A DNA stretch of 9,201 bases from JBKHXU01 sp046565865 (GTDB lineage: Bacteria > Pseudomonadota > Gammaproteobacteria > Acidiferrobacterales > Sulfurifustaceae), in the NCBI GenBank assembly GCA_046565865.1, contig JBKHXU010000142.1, positions 1 through 9,201 on the forward strand. The letters are read 5' to 3'. Under the pieces are notes generated by a model. It saw nothing but the letters and a program-made list of their open reading frames with translations. It ran no database searches and was not told the origin of the DNA. Positions 1 through 5,886 of the stretch are shown piece by piece (the first letter of the stretch is position 1; every line of letters begins with the position of its first letter). The translations under genes were made by a program, and so were the position numbers.

Positions 1-869
1 GGCGTAGTGAGCAACCGGTCGCCGTAAAAAATCGAATTTGCGCCGGCGAGAAAGCACAGCGCCTGCAGGTGATCCGGCATCTGCGTCCGCCCCGCCGAGA
101 GCCGCACGAACGAACCCGGCAATACGATGCGCGCGACCGCGACCGTGCGCACGAACTCGATCGGATCGAGCGCGGGACCGTCGGCGAGCGGCGTGCCGGG
201 GATGTGCACCAATAAATTGATCGGCACGCTCTCCGGCGGCGGATCGAGCGCTGCCAGTTCGGCAAGAAACGCAGCGCGATCGTTGCGCGCCTCGCCCATG
301 CCCATGATGCCGCCGCAGCATACCTTCATGCCGGACTGGCGCACGCGGCGCAATGTCGCCAGGCGATCGTCGTAGCCGTGCGTGTGGATCACATTGTCGT
401 AATGCGCGCGCGAGGTATCGAGGTTGTGGTTGTAGTAGTCGAGCCCGGCGGCGGCGAGCTGCTCCGCCTGGCCGTCGCGCAGCATGCCGAGCGTGGCGCA
501 GGTCTCGAGCCCCAGGTTTTTTACCGCGCGGATCATCTCGATTACCGCCGGCATGTCCTTGTCTTTCGGTCCGCGCCAGGCGGCGCCCATGCAAAAGCGC
601 GTGGCGCCACGGGCGCGCGCCGCCTTGGCGGCGTCGATGACCTCGTTCAGCGCCATCAGCGGTTGGCTTTCGAGGCCGGTGTTGAAACGCGCCGACTGCG
701 AGCAATAGCCACAGTCCTCGGAGCAACCGCCGGTCTTGATCGAAAGCAGCGTGGAGAGCTGCACCGCGTTGGCATCGAAATTCGCGCGATGTACGGTTTG
801 CGCCCGGTATATAAGGTCGTTGAACGGTAGCGCGAACAGCGCCTCGATCTCGGCGGTGGTGAGCGACAT
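1..869 (-). CDS. bioB: Biotin synthase BioB (C-terminus cut by window edge)
   Basis: Radical-SAM enzyme that inserts sulfur into dethiobiotin to make biotin, the last step of biotin synthesis in the cytoplasm. The reverse strand reads MSLTTAEIEALFALPFNDLI from the ATG at 867-869. The [4Fe-4S]/SAM motif CxxxCxxC is C49, C53 and C56 within GGCSEDCGYCSQ. The [2Fe-2S] ligands known from E. coli BioB (C97, C128, C188, R260) align with C93 (RFCMGAAW), C124 (ETCATLGM), C184 (KVCCGG) and R256 (VRLSAGR). The YNHNLDTS motif is present. 289 full codons are visible and reading runs off the left edge just after FYGDRLLTTP; E. coli BioB has 346 residues, so only the C-terminal tail is missing. No clear Shine-Dalgarno precedes the ATG; the start is chosen by family alignment. 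It is probably the first gene of its transcript. Identity is very secure. Confidence 0.97.
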   Translation of the reverse strand, partial: MSLTTAEIEALFALPFNDLIYRAQTVHRANFDANAVQLSTLLSIKTGGCSEDCGYCSQSARFNTGLESQPLMALNEVIDAAKAARARGATRFCMGAAWRGPKDKDMPAVIEMIRAVKNLGLETCATLGMLRDGQAEQLAAAGLDYYNHNLDTSRAHYDNVIHTHGYDDRLATLRRVRQSGMKVCCGGIMGMGEARNDRAAFLAELAALDPPPESVPINLLVHIPGTPLADGPALDPIEFVRTVAVARIVLPGSFVRLSAGRTQMPDHLQALCFLAGANSIFYGDRLLTT

Positions 870-901
870 AGCGGATTTAGGATGAGTAATAACGAGCGCC
901 C

Positions 902-930
902 ACGCTAGGGCAAGGTTTCCCGAGTGTCAA
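902..930 (-). promoter_or_regulatory. Candidate sigma-70 promoter of bioB
   Basis: On the minus strand a perfect -35 hexamer TTGACA (complement of 925-930) is followed by a 17-base spacer and a weak -10 TAGCGT (complement of 902-907, 3 of 6 matches to TATAAT). Transcription would start near 895, giving a leader of about 26 bases before the bioB ATG. The -35 and spacing are ideal and the -10 is poor. The overlap with an inverted repeat supports a regulated promoter. No transcript evidence is available here. Confidence 0.45.
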
Positions 931-955
931 CCCGGCACGCTAACGAAGTTGACGC
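924..955. promoter_or_regulatory. BirA-like biotin operator candidate upstream of bioB
   Basis: GTCAAC (926-931) and GTTGAC (948-953) form a perfect 6-base inverted repeat. Read as GTCAACC-N14-AGTTGAC it resembles the proteobacterial BirA box, TTGTAAACC and GGTTTACAA with about 14-16 bases between. The left half matches 7 of 9 consensus positions and the right half only about 5 of 9. The left arm contains the bioB -35 element, so a bound biotin-BirA dimer would block RNA polymerase. The alternative is a chance inverted repeat, since the outer bases of the right arm do not fit. Confidence 0.4.
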
Positions 956-1000
956 GCGGGCGCTGAAAGCCGCACTCAAACCAAGTACCATGCGCCGCCT

Positions 1001-1336
1001 ATGAAAACTGCCACCTTTACCAACTGGTTGCGCAATCTCGGCGCGCTGCGCTGGATGCTGATAGTCGCCGTCATCGTCGTAATCACCCTCGCCCCCACAC
1101 CCGGCACCCCCGCGAGTTACAGCGGCTGGCTGCTGGTGCGCACCGTGCTGGCACCGGTGCTCGCGCCGCTGCTGGCGATGGTGCTGCTGCTCGATGCGTT
1201 GATGGCGCGCGTGTTCATGGCAGAACTGGAGGGCGCCCCGCGCCGCCGATTGCGCGGGATCGTGCTCCTGAATCTGTTGCTGACCGGCGTCTTAGTGCTG
1301 TACTGGGTTCCTTACTACTCGGCGCTGCGCCCTTAG
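1001..1336 (+). CDS. Small predicted inner-membrane protein, unknown function
   Basis: I do not recognise this 111-residue protein. It has a short polar N-terminus (MKTATFTNWLRNLG) and about three hydrophobic segments, near residues 18-34, 44-67 and 84-103. A basic loop (PRRRLRG, about 79-85) between the second and third suggests a cytoplasmic face under the positive-inside rule. There are no cysteines or catalytic motifs. It is divergent from bioB across a 131-base spacer. Its TAG stop overlaps the TAA stop of the convergent SDR gene in the tetranucleotide TTAG. No strong Shine-Dalgarno precedes the ATG; an out-of-frame ATG at 990 opens only a four-codon frame whose TGA overlaps the chosen start. 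Coding is supported by the open frame and coherent membrane pattern; function is unknown. Confidence 0.7.
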   Translation: MKTATFTNWLRNLGALRWMLIVAVIVVITLAPTPGTPASYSGWLLVRTVLAPVLAPLLAMVLLLDALMARVFMAELEGAPRRRLRGIVLLNLLLTGVLVLYWVPYYSALRP

Positions 1337-2205
1337 GTCTCGACGAAACCGCCGCCATTTGGATGTACCGTCTGCCCCGTTAGATACGACGCATCCGCCG
1401 ACGCCAAAAATACGAAACACGGCCCCACTTCAGAGGGCTGACCCGCGCGGCCCATCGGTACGTCGCCGCCGAATTTTTCAACCTTGTCCGGCGGAAACGT
1501 CGCCGGGATCAGCGGCGTCCAGATTGGTCCGGGCGCGACACCGTTCACGCGGATACCACGCTTGGCGAGCGACAACGCGAGCGAGCGCGTGAACGCCACG
1601 ATCGCGCCCTTGGTCGAGCTGTAGTCGAGCAAATGGCTGCTGCCGCGATAGGCCGTGACCGAGGTCGTATTGAGAATCACGCCGCCGTCTTTCAAATGTT
1701 TGAGCGCGGCCTTGGCCATATAAAAGTAAGCGAAGATGTTGGTGCGGAACGTCTGCACCAGCTGCTCGGCGTCGATCTCTTCCAAATTTTGTTTCGGGTG
1801 TTGTTCGGCGGCGTTGTTGACGAGGATGTCGAGGGCGCCGAACTCCTGCACCGTGCGGTTGACCGCCGCATAACAGAACGCCTCGTCGCCGACGTCGCCC
1901 GGCAGCAGTAAACATTCTTGGCCTTCGTTTTCGACCAGGCGTTTGGTCGCCTGCGCATCGTCATGTTCGTTCAAGTACACAATCGCCACGTGCGCGCCCT
2001 CGCGCGCGAAGTGCACCGCGACCGAGCGACCGATGCCGCTGTCGCCGCCGGTGATCAATGCCACTTTATCCTTGAGCTTACCGCTGCCCCGATAGTCGTC
2101 GCGGATAAAGATCGGTTGCGGTTGCATCTCGCGTTCGCGACCGGGTTGTTGCGGTTGGCGTTGCGGGGGCCGGCGCGCTTGCTGCTCTTCGTACCTCGAT
2201 TCCAT
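1333..2205 (-). CDS. SDR family oxidoreductase (YghA / general-stress type)
   Basis: Short-chain dehydrogenase/reductase of 290 residues, expected to use NAD(P)H on a carbonyl or alcohol substrate that cannot be read from sequence. The Rossmann dinucleotide motif TGGDSGIG lies at residues 52-59, the structural NNAA at 130-133, and the catalytic set is N156, S182, Y195 and K199 (YSSTK). The C-terminus GQTVHPNGGGFVET is typical of the YghA and Bacillus YdaD/YhdF group. The first 35 or so residues are a low-complexity Arg/Gln/Pro/Glu tail before the fold, a common trait of this group. I chose the ATG at 2203-2205 because AGGAG stands 7 bases upstream; an in-frame GTG at 2235 has no comparable site and would add 10 residues. 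It is divergent from the amidohydrolase gene. Family is secure; substrate and stress role are inferred. Confidence 0.93.
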   Translation of the reverse strand: MESRYEEQQARRPPQRQPQQPGREREMQPQPIFIRDDYRGSGKLKDKVALITGGDSGIGRSVAVHFAREGAHVAIVYLNEHDDAQATKRLVENEGQECLLLPGDVGDEAFCYAAVNRTVQEFGALDILVNNAAEQHPKQNLEEIDAEQLVQTFRTNIFAYFYMAKAALKHLKDGGVILNTTSVTAYRGSSHLLDYSSTKGAIVAFTRSLALSLAKRGIRVNGVAPGPIWTPLIPATFPPDKVEKFGGDVPMGRAGQPSEVGPCFVFLASADASYLTGQTVHPNGGGFVET

Positions 2206-2379
2206 GGTCTTGCTCCTGTGAGTATTGATTGCCACGACTTCTTTCCTTCAACCGCACAAGAAAAGCATGGGAAAGTAGGATCATCACCCGTGTGCCGCGG
2301 TTGGACACGGGACCATGAATCACGGTTCCCGCGCTACGGTTGTCTGGTATCGCCATAGTGAGCCGGCTAGACTGGATCG
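2206..2379. other. Divergent intergenic spacer with an inverted repeat
   Basis: This 174-base spacer separates the SDR gene (minus) from the amidohydrolase gene (plus) and should hold both promoters, but I see no hexamer pair good enough to call. CCCGTGT (2287-2293) and ACACGGG (2305-2311) form a perfect 7-base inverted repeat with an 11-base centre. With no T-run on either side it does not look like an intrinsic terminator, and a regulator site is possible. No supported ORF lies inside the spacer. Confidence 0.5.
2287..2311. repeat. 7-base inverted repeat, possible operator
   Basis: The arms CCCGTGT and ACACGGG are separated by 11 bases (gccgcggttgg). The repeat sits about 70 bases upstream of the amidohydrolase ATG and about 80 bases upstream of the SDR start, where a shared regulator could act on either gene. 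The arms could also pair in RNA as a small hairpin. No known consensus is matched, so a function is only a possibility. Confidence 0.4.
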
Positions 2380-3243
2380 ATGCGACGGGGGTTGCACACA
2401 ATCGGGTTGATGGCGAGTCTACTGGCAATCGCGGCTGCCGCTATTGCCGAGCCGCTGCCGATCTTTGACGCGCACCTGCATTACAACGCCGACAGTCGTG
2501 ACACCTACTCGCCGGTCGCCGTCGTTGAAATCCTCGATCGGGCGCAGGTCACGCGCGCGCTGGTATCGAGCACACCGAACGACGGCACGCGCGCGTTATA
2601 TGCCGCGCATCCCGAACGTTTCGTGCCGTTCTTGCGTCCGTACCGCGACGACGCGGATCGCGCCCGCTGGCACGGCGATGAGTCACTGCCGGCGTGGCTG
2701 GAGCGGCATCTGGCCGACGGCGGCTATCGCGGGATCGGCGAATTTCACCTGACCGGTGCGCCGAAGGACACGGCAATCCTAAAGCGCGTAGTCGCGCTGG
2801 CAGTGCAACGCGATCTTATCTTGCACGCGCACGCGGACACCGCCGGCGTCGAGGCGTTGTACGCGCTCGATCCCGACGCCAAGGTGCTGTGGGCCCACGC
2901 CGGCATGTCCGAACCGCCGGCGCAGATCGAACGCATGCTGGTACGGTATCCGACGTTGACGGTCGAGCTGTCGCTGCGCGACGCCGACATCGCCCCCGGC
3001 GGACGCCTCGACCCACAGTGGCGCGCGCTGTTCGAGCGCCATAGCGATCGCTTCCTGCTCGGCACCGACACCTGGACGCCGTCGCGCTGGGATCTGGTCG
3101 GCGTCAACGCCGAGAGCGCGCGCCGCTGGCTGAAGCAGCTCACGCCGGCCCAGGCGAGCGCAATCGCGTATCGCAACGCCGAACGCTTGTTTCCGCCGCC
3201 GAAGCCCGGCGCGGCAGCGAAGAATTCTCATGGACAAACGTAA
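2380..3243 (+). CDS. Exported amidohydrolase (Amidohydrolase_2-like TIM barrel)
   Basis: Predicted metal-dependent hydrolase of 287 residues. Residues 1-23 look like a signal peptide: basic start MRRG, a hydrophobic core about 10-22, and an AIA|EP cleavage site, so it is probably periplasmic. Metal-binding features of the amidohydrolase superfamily follow in order: HxH at H32 and H34 (FDAHLHYN), E121 and H123 (GEFH), H149 and H151 (LHAHAD), H173 (WAHAG) and D230 (LLGTDTW). These suit the PF04909-like group, which includes decarboxylases and lactonases, but the substrate cannot be assigned. The ATG at 2380 is chosen because it completes the signal peptide; its ribosome site is weak, and M11 (2410) is an alternative that would shorten the n-region. 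The DUF3565-type gene starts 11 bases after its stop, suggesting co-transcription. The C-terminal tail after ERLFPPP is low-complexity. Confidence 0.85.
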   Translation: MRRGLHTIGLMASLLAIAAAAIAEPLPIFDAHLHYNADSRDTYSPVAVVEILDRAQVTRALVSSTPNDGTRALYAAHPERFVPFLRPYRDDADRARWHGDESLPAWLERHLADGGYRGIGEFHLTGAPKDTAILKRVVALAVQRDLILHAHADTAGVEALYALDPDAKVLWAHAGMSEPPAQIERMLVRYPTLTVELSLRDADIAPGGRLDPQWRALFERHSDRFLLGTDTWTPSRWDLVGVNAESARRWLKQLTPAQASAIAYRNAERLFPPPKPGAAAKNSHGQT

Positions 3244-3254
3244 AGACAACCAAC

Positions 3255-3476
3255 ATGAAACGAAGGATCGTAGGCTTTCACAAGGACGAGCGAAACGATT
3301 GGGTTGCCGATCTGGAATGCGGCCACGCACAGCATGTGCGCCATCGGCCGCCGTGGATCAATCGGCCATGGGTGGTGACGGCCGAGGGGCGTAAGAGCCG
3401 CATCGGCGCCAAACTCAACTGCAAAAAGTGCGGCGCCGACCAGCCGCACCATCACGACCACGCGTATCACCAATAG
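3255..3476 (+). CDS. DUF3565-type small Cys/His protein
   Basis: A 73-residue protein that matches the conserved pattern I know for DUF3565: WVADLECGHAQHVRH, PPW, RPWV and a closing CxxC. Likely metal ligands are C22, H24, H27 and H30 in the first cluster and C56 and C59 (CKKCG) near the end, followed by a His-rich tail (HHHDH). This arrangement suggests a zinc-binding protein, which is inference; the family has no established function. The ATG at 3255 is 11 bases after the amidohydrolase stop; no good Shine-Dalgarno is visible, so translation may depend on the gene upstream. A GTAG-headed hairpin begins 8 bases past the stop. The family call rests on remembered motif order. Confidence 0.8.
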   Translation: MKRRIVGFHKDERNDWVADLECGHAQHVRHRPPWINRPWVVTAEGRKSRIGAKLNCKKCGADQPHHHDHAYHQ

Positions 3477-3484
3477 GTTGTTTT

Positions 3485-3508
3485 GTAGCGGGCGCCGGGG
3501 GCGCCCGC
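3485..3508. repeat. GTAG-headed GC-rich hairpin, REP-like
   Basis: GTAG (3485-3488) leads into a perfect 9-base stem: GCGGGCGCC (3488-3496), loop GGG, then GGCGCCCGC (3500-3508). It lies between the DUF3565-type gene and cbpA. The GTAG tetranucleotide at the foot of a stem-loop is the hallmark of GTAG-type REP elements, such as those of Stenotrophomonas, recognised by RAYT transposases. There is no T-run after the stem on either strand, so it is not a canonical intrinsic terminator, although it could still stall or protect transcript ends. Confidence 0.55.
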
Positions 3509-3537
3509 CGTGTTCCACTCGCGACGCGATTGCGCGT

Positions 3538-3543
3538 TACAAT
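3538..3543 (+). promoter_or_regulatory. Possible -10 element of cbpA
   Basis: TACAAT (5 of 6 matches to TATAAT) lies 11 bases before the cbpA ATG. No convincing -35 stands 16-18 bases upstream and there is no extended -10 TG. If used, transcription would start near 3550 and leave a leader of only about 5 bases, consistent with the absence of a Shine-Dalgarno before cbpA. A chance match is quite possible. Confidence 0.25.
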
Positions 3544-3554
3544 GTCGCGCGACC

Positions 3555-4505
3555 ATGAAATACAAGGATTATTACAAGATACTCGGCGTTGAGCGCAGCG
3601 CGAGCGAGGACGATATCAAGAAGGCCTATCGTCGCCTCGCACGCAAGTTTCACCCCGACGTGTCGAAGGAAAAAAACGCCGAGGAGCGCTTCAAAGAGAT
3701 CGGCGAAGCGTACGAGGTGCTGAAGGACAAAGACAAGCGCGCGGCCTACGATCGCCTCGGACAGTACGGCGCGGGCGAGGAGTTTAGACCGCCGCCCGGC
3801 TGGGGCGAGCAGTACGCGCGCGGTGGCGGCGGGTTTCAATATTCCAACGTCGATCTCGGCGATCTGTTTGGCGATCTCTTCGGCGGCGGCCGGCGCCAAC
3901 GCGGGCACGGGACAGCGGGCTTCGCCATCCCCGGCGACGACTACGAAGCGGCGGTGCAGCTCGATTTGGAACAGGCCTACCGCGGCACGGAGGTCACACT
4001 CAACCTCGACACCACCGACTACGACGCACACGGTGTTCCGCAGCGCGCGCGCAAGACCATTACCGTGCGCATCCCCAAGGGCGCGACTGACGGCCAGAAG
4101 CTGCGCGTGCCCGGCAAGGGCGGGCCCGGCTTCAACGGCGGGCCGGCCGGCTCACTGTATCTGGAGATTCGTTTGCGGCCGCATCCGTTGTACAAGGTGA
4201 GCGGACACGATTTGTACCTCGATGTACCGATCGCACCGTGGGAGGCGGCGCTGGGCGCACAGGTGGAAGTGCCGACGCTCGAGGGCAACGTGCGTCTCAA
4301 GATCGCACCCGGTGCGGCCTCGGGGCAGAAACTGCGCCTGGCCGGCAAGGGCCTGCCCAAGCCCGACGGCAGCAGCGGCGATTTGTACGCCGTGCTCCAA
4401 ATCGTCAACCCACCCGCGCTATCGGCGCGCGAGCGGGAGTTGTACGAGCAATTGCAGCACGCGTCGAGCTTCAACCCGCGCGCGAACTTCGGGCGCACGC
4501 AGTGA
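3555..4505 (+). CDS. cbpA: Curved-DNA-binding co-chaperone CbpA (class B DnaJ)
   Basis: Hsp40 co-chaperone of 316 residues that stimulates DnaK and, in E. coli, also binds curved DNA as a nucleoid protein. The J-domain covers about residues 4-70 with the HPD motif at 33-35. A Gly/Phe-rich linker follows (about 75-115, including DLFGDLFGGG), then two beta-barrel substrate domains carrying paired motifs IPKGATDGQKLRVPGKG and IAPGAASGQKLRLAGKG. The CxxCxGxG zinc fingers of true DnaJ are absent, which together with the following cbpM marks it as CbpA; E. coli CbpA has 306 residues. The ATG at 3555 gives MKYKDYYKILGV, the normal family start. An in-frame GTG at 3510 would add 15 unlike residues. 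There is no visible Shine-Dalgarno. The stop is 10 bases before cbpM. Confidence 0.95.
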   Translation: MKYKDYYKILGVERSASEDDIKKAYRRLARKFHPDVSKEKNAEERFKEIGEAYEVLKDKDKRAAYDRLGQYGAGEEFRPPPGWGEQYARGGGGFQYSNVDLGDLFGDLFGGGRRQRGHGTAGFAIPGDDYEAAVQLDLEQAYRGTEVTLNLDTTDYDAHGVPQRARKTITVRIPKGATDGQKLRVPGKGGPGFNGGPAGSLYLEIRLRPHPLYKVSGHDLYLDVPIAPWEAALGAQVEVPTLEGNVRLKIAPGAASGQKLRLAGKGLPKPDGSSGDLYAVLQIVNPPALSARERELYEQLQHASSFNPRANFGRTQ

Positions 4506-4515
4506 CGGAGGCGAC

Positions 4516-4836
4516 ATGACGGACGAAGTTCACGTGCAACTGCTGCTCGGGGAGAACTATTGCGTCACATTGTCCGAACTCGCCGCGAGCTCCGGGTTCA
4601 ACGACGCCGAGCTGCACGAGCTGATCGAACTCGGCGCCCTGCCCGCGCGCCGCGAACCGGAGGGCTGGATATTCGCCGCCCATTGCCTGGAACTGGCGCG
4701 TACCGCACGCCGGTTGCGCGCCGACTTCGATCTGTCGCTGCCTGGCGTGGCGCTGCTGCTCGCCTACCGCGAGCGCGTGCACGAGCTGGAACAACAATTG
4801 CGCGACGTCGAGTGTTTGTTGCCGCGCGGACGCTAA
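4516..4836 (+). CDS. cbpM: Chaperone modulatory protein CbpM
   Basis: A 106-residue MerR_2-like helical protein. In E. coli, CbpM binds the J-domain of CbpA and inhibits both its co-chaperone and DNA-binding activity. The sequence fits: an N-terminal segment with VTLSELAASSGFNDAELHELIELGAL (helix-turn-helix-like, about residues 16-41), a W/F core (GWIFAAHCLELARTARRLRADFDLSLPGVALLL) and a C-terminal helix (YRERVHELEQQL) likely to form a coiled coil. The start is fixed by GGAGG, 5 bases before the ATG and overlapping the cbpA stop region. The 10-base gap after cbpA and the conserved cbpA-cbpM order indicate one operon. A dispersed repeat begins 6 bases past the stop. Confidence 0.93.
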   Translation: MTDEVHVQLLLGENYCVTLSELAASSGFNDAELHELIELGALPARREPEGWIFAAHCLELARTARRLRADFDLSLPGVALLLAYRERVHELEQQLRDVECLLPRGR

Positions 4837-4841
4837 CCAGA

Positions 4842-4931
4842 TGTCATTGCGAGGAGCCGAAGGCGACGAAGCAATCGCCCAACGCCATGGTACTTCGTGA
4901 CGGAGATTGCTTCGCTTTGCTCGCAATGACA
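4842..4931. repeat. Dispersed palindromic repeat, about 90 bases
   Basis: The outer arms TGTCATTGCGAG (4842-4853) and its complement CTCGCAATGACA (4920-4931) are perfect. Inner arms also pair: CGAAGCAATCGC (4866-4877) against GAGATTGCTTCG (4903-4914), with a few mismatches and one indel. The motif TGTCATTGCGAGGAGC...CGAAGCAATC is familiar to me as a repeat scattered between genes of many unrelated bacteria. It often gives spurious peptides such as SLRAKRSNL, and the reverse strand here does exactly that. It could act as a MITE-like passenger or as an mRNA-end hairpin after cbpM. No transposase or flanking target duplication is clear. Confidence 0.8.
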
Positions 4932-4977
4932 CGAACGCTTTGGTCTCGCATCCTGTATTGACCGACTAAGCCCACGA

Positions 4978-5886
4978 ATGGAACCCATCGTCCGCGCCCG
5001 CGGCTTGCGCAAGCAGTTCAAGGATCGCCTCGTCGTGCGCGGCATCGACCTCGACATCGAAGCGGCCCGCTGTTGCGGCATCCTCGGCCCGAATGGCGCC
5101 GGCAAGACCACGACGCTGCGCATGATCCTCGGTCAGTCGCCCATGAGCGGCGGCGAGTTGAGCGTCTTCGGCCTGCCGATGCCCGCCGCCGGGCGCCGCG
5201 TACGCACCCGCATCGGCGTCGTGCCGCAGATGGATAACCTCGACCCTGATTTCACCGTCGCGGAAAATCTCAAAATCTACGGCGGCTACTTCCGGCTGCC
5301 GGCGGCGATGCTGGCGCAGCGCATCGACGAGCTGCTCGCGTTCGTCGGCTTGAGCGACCGCGCCGGCGCCAAGATCGGCACGCTCTCGGGCGGCATGAAA
5401 CGCCGGCTCACGATCGCGCGCGCGTTGATCAACGATCCGGAATTCATCTTGCTCGACGAGCCGACCACCGGCCTCGATCCGCAGGTGCGGCACATGATCT
5501 GGGGCCGGCTGCGCGATCTGCGCGAGCGCGGCAAAACGCTGCTGCTCACCACGCACTACATGGAAGAGGCCGAGCGCCTGTGCGACACGCTTGTGATCAT
5601 GGACGACGGAAAAATCCTCGAGCGCGGCACGCCGACCGAGCTGATCCGCAAACACATCGAGCCCGAGGTGTTGGAGGTTCGCGCCAACGGTCACGACGCG
5701 CGCGCGTTGCTCGCGGCCGACGGCGGGCGCATCGAGGCACTCGGCGATACGTATTACTACTACACCGCGAACGCGCGCCCGATTGTGGCGCGGCTGGAAA
5801 CCATCCCGGGCCTCATGTTCCAACATCGCCCGGCGAACCTGGAAGACGTGTTCCTCAAACTCACCGGCCGGGAACTGCGCGAATGA
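4978..5886 (+). CDS. ABC transporter ATP-binding protein, NodI-like
   Basis: ATPase subunit of an ABC-2 type exporter, 302 residues. The nucleotide-binding domain has Walker A GPNGAGKTT (37-45), Q-loop Q84 (VVPQMDNLD), signature LSGGM (136-140), Walker B ILLDEP (157-162, catalytic E161), D-loop GLDP (165-168) and H-loop H193 (TTHYMEEAE). The VPQMDNLDPDFTVAENL stretch and the full-length layout with a C-terminal tail (NLEDVFLKLTGREL) are characteristic of the NodI/DrrA-like group. NodI itself exports lipo-oligosaccharide Nod factors in rhizobia, but relatives occur widely without nodulation, so the cargo is unknown. The ATG at 4978 lacks a clear Shine-Dalgarno, but no better start is seen. Its stop overlaps the permease start by ATGA, implying translational coupling. 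Confidence 0.93.
   Translation: MEPIVRARGLRKQFKDRLVVRGIDLDIEAARCCGILGPNGAGKTTTLRMILGQSPMSGGELSVFGLPMPAAGRRVRTRIGVVPQMDNLDPDFTVAENLKIYGGYFRLPAAMLAQRIDELLAFVGLSDRAGAKIGTLSGGMKRRLTIARALINDPEFILLDEPTTGLDPQVRHMIWGRLRDLRERGKTLLLTTHYMEEAERLCDTLVIMDDGKILERGTPTELIRKHIEPEVLEVRANGHDARALLAADGGRIEALGDTYYYYTANARPIVARLETIPGLMFQHRPANLEDVFLKLTGRELRE

Noticed and set aside
378..830. 150-codon plus-strand ORF over bioB
   Set aside because: It is the antisense shadow of bioB, whose reverse frame has all radical-SAM and Fe-S ligand residues. High GC produces such open frames.
990..1004. Four-codon frame (MRRL stop) overlapping the start at 1001, as a leader peptide
   Set aside because: It has no ribosome site and no attenuator structure; most likely chance.
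2206..2235. Longer SDR start at GTG 2235
   Set aside because: AGGAG lies at ideal distance from the ATG at 2205, while the GTG has no site.
3485..3508. Intrinsic terminator after the DUF3565-type gene
   Set aside because: The stem is strong but no T-run follows on either strand; described as a REP-like hairpin instead.
3510..3554. Longer cbpA start at GTG 3510
   Set aside because: The extra residues do not resemble a J-protein start, and MKYKDYYKILGV matches the family start.
4471..4932. Reverse ORF of 153 codons beginning MSLRAKRSNL
   Set aside because: Its N-terminus is the translated palindromic repeat and the rest is antisense to cbpM.
4966..5826. 286-codon reverse ORF opposite the ABC ATPase
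   Set aside because: It is a shadow of a gene with every ABC motif on the plus strand; its composition is typical of GC-rich antisense frames.
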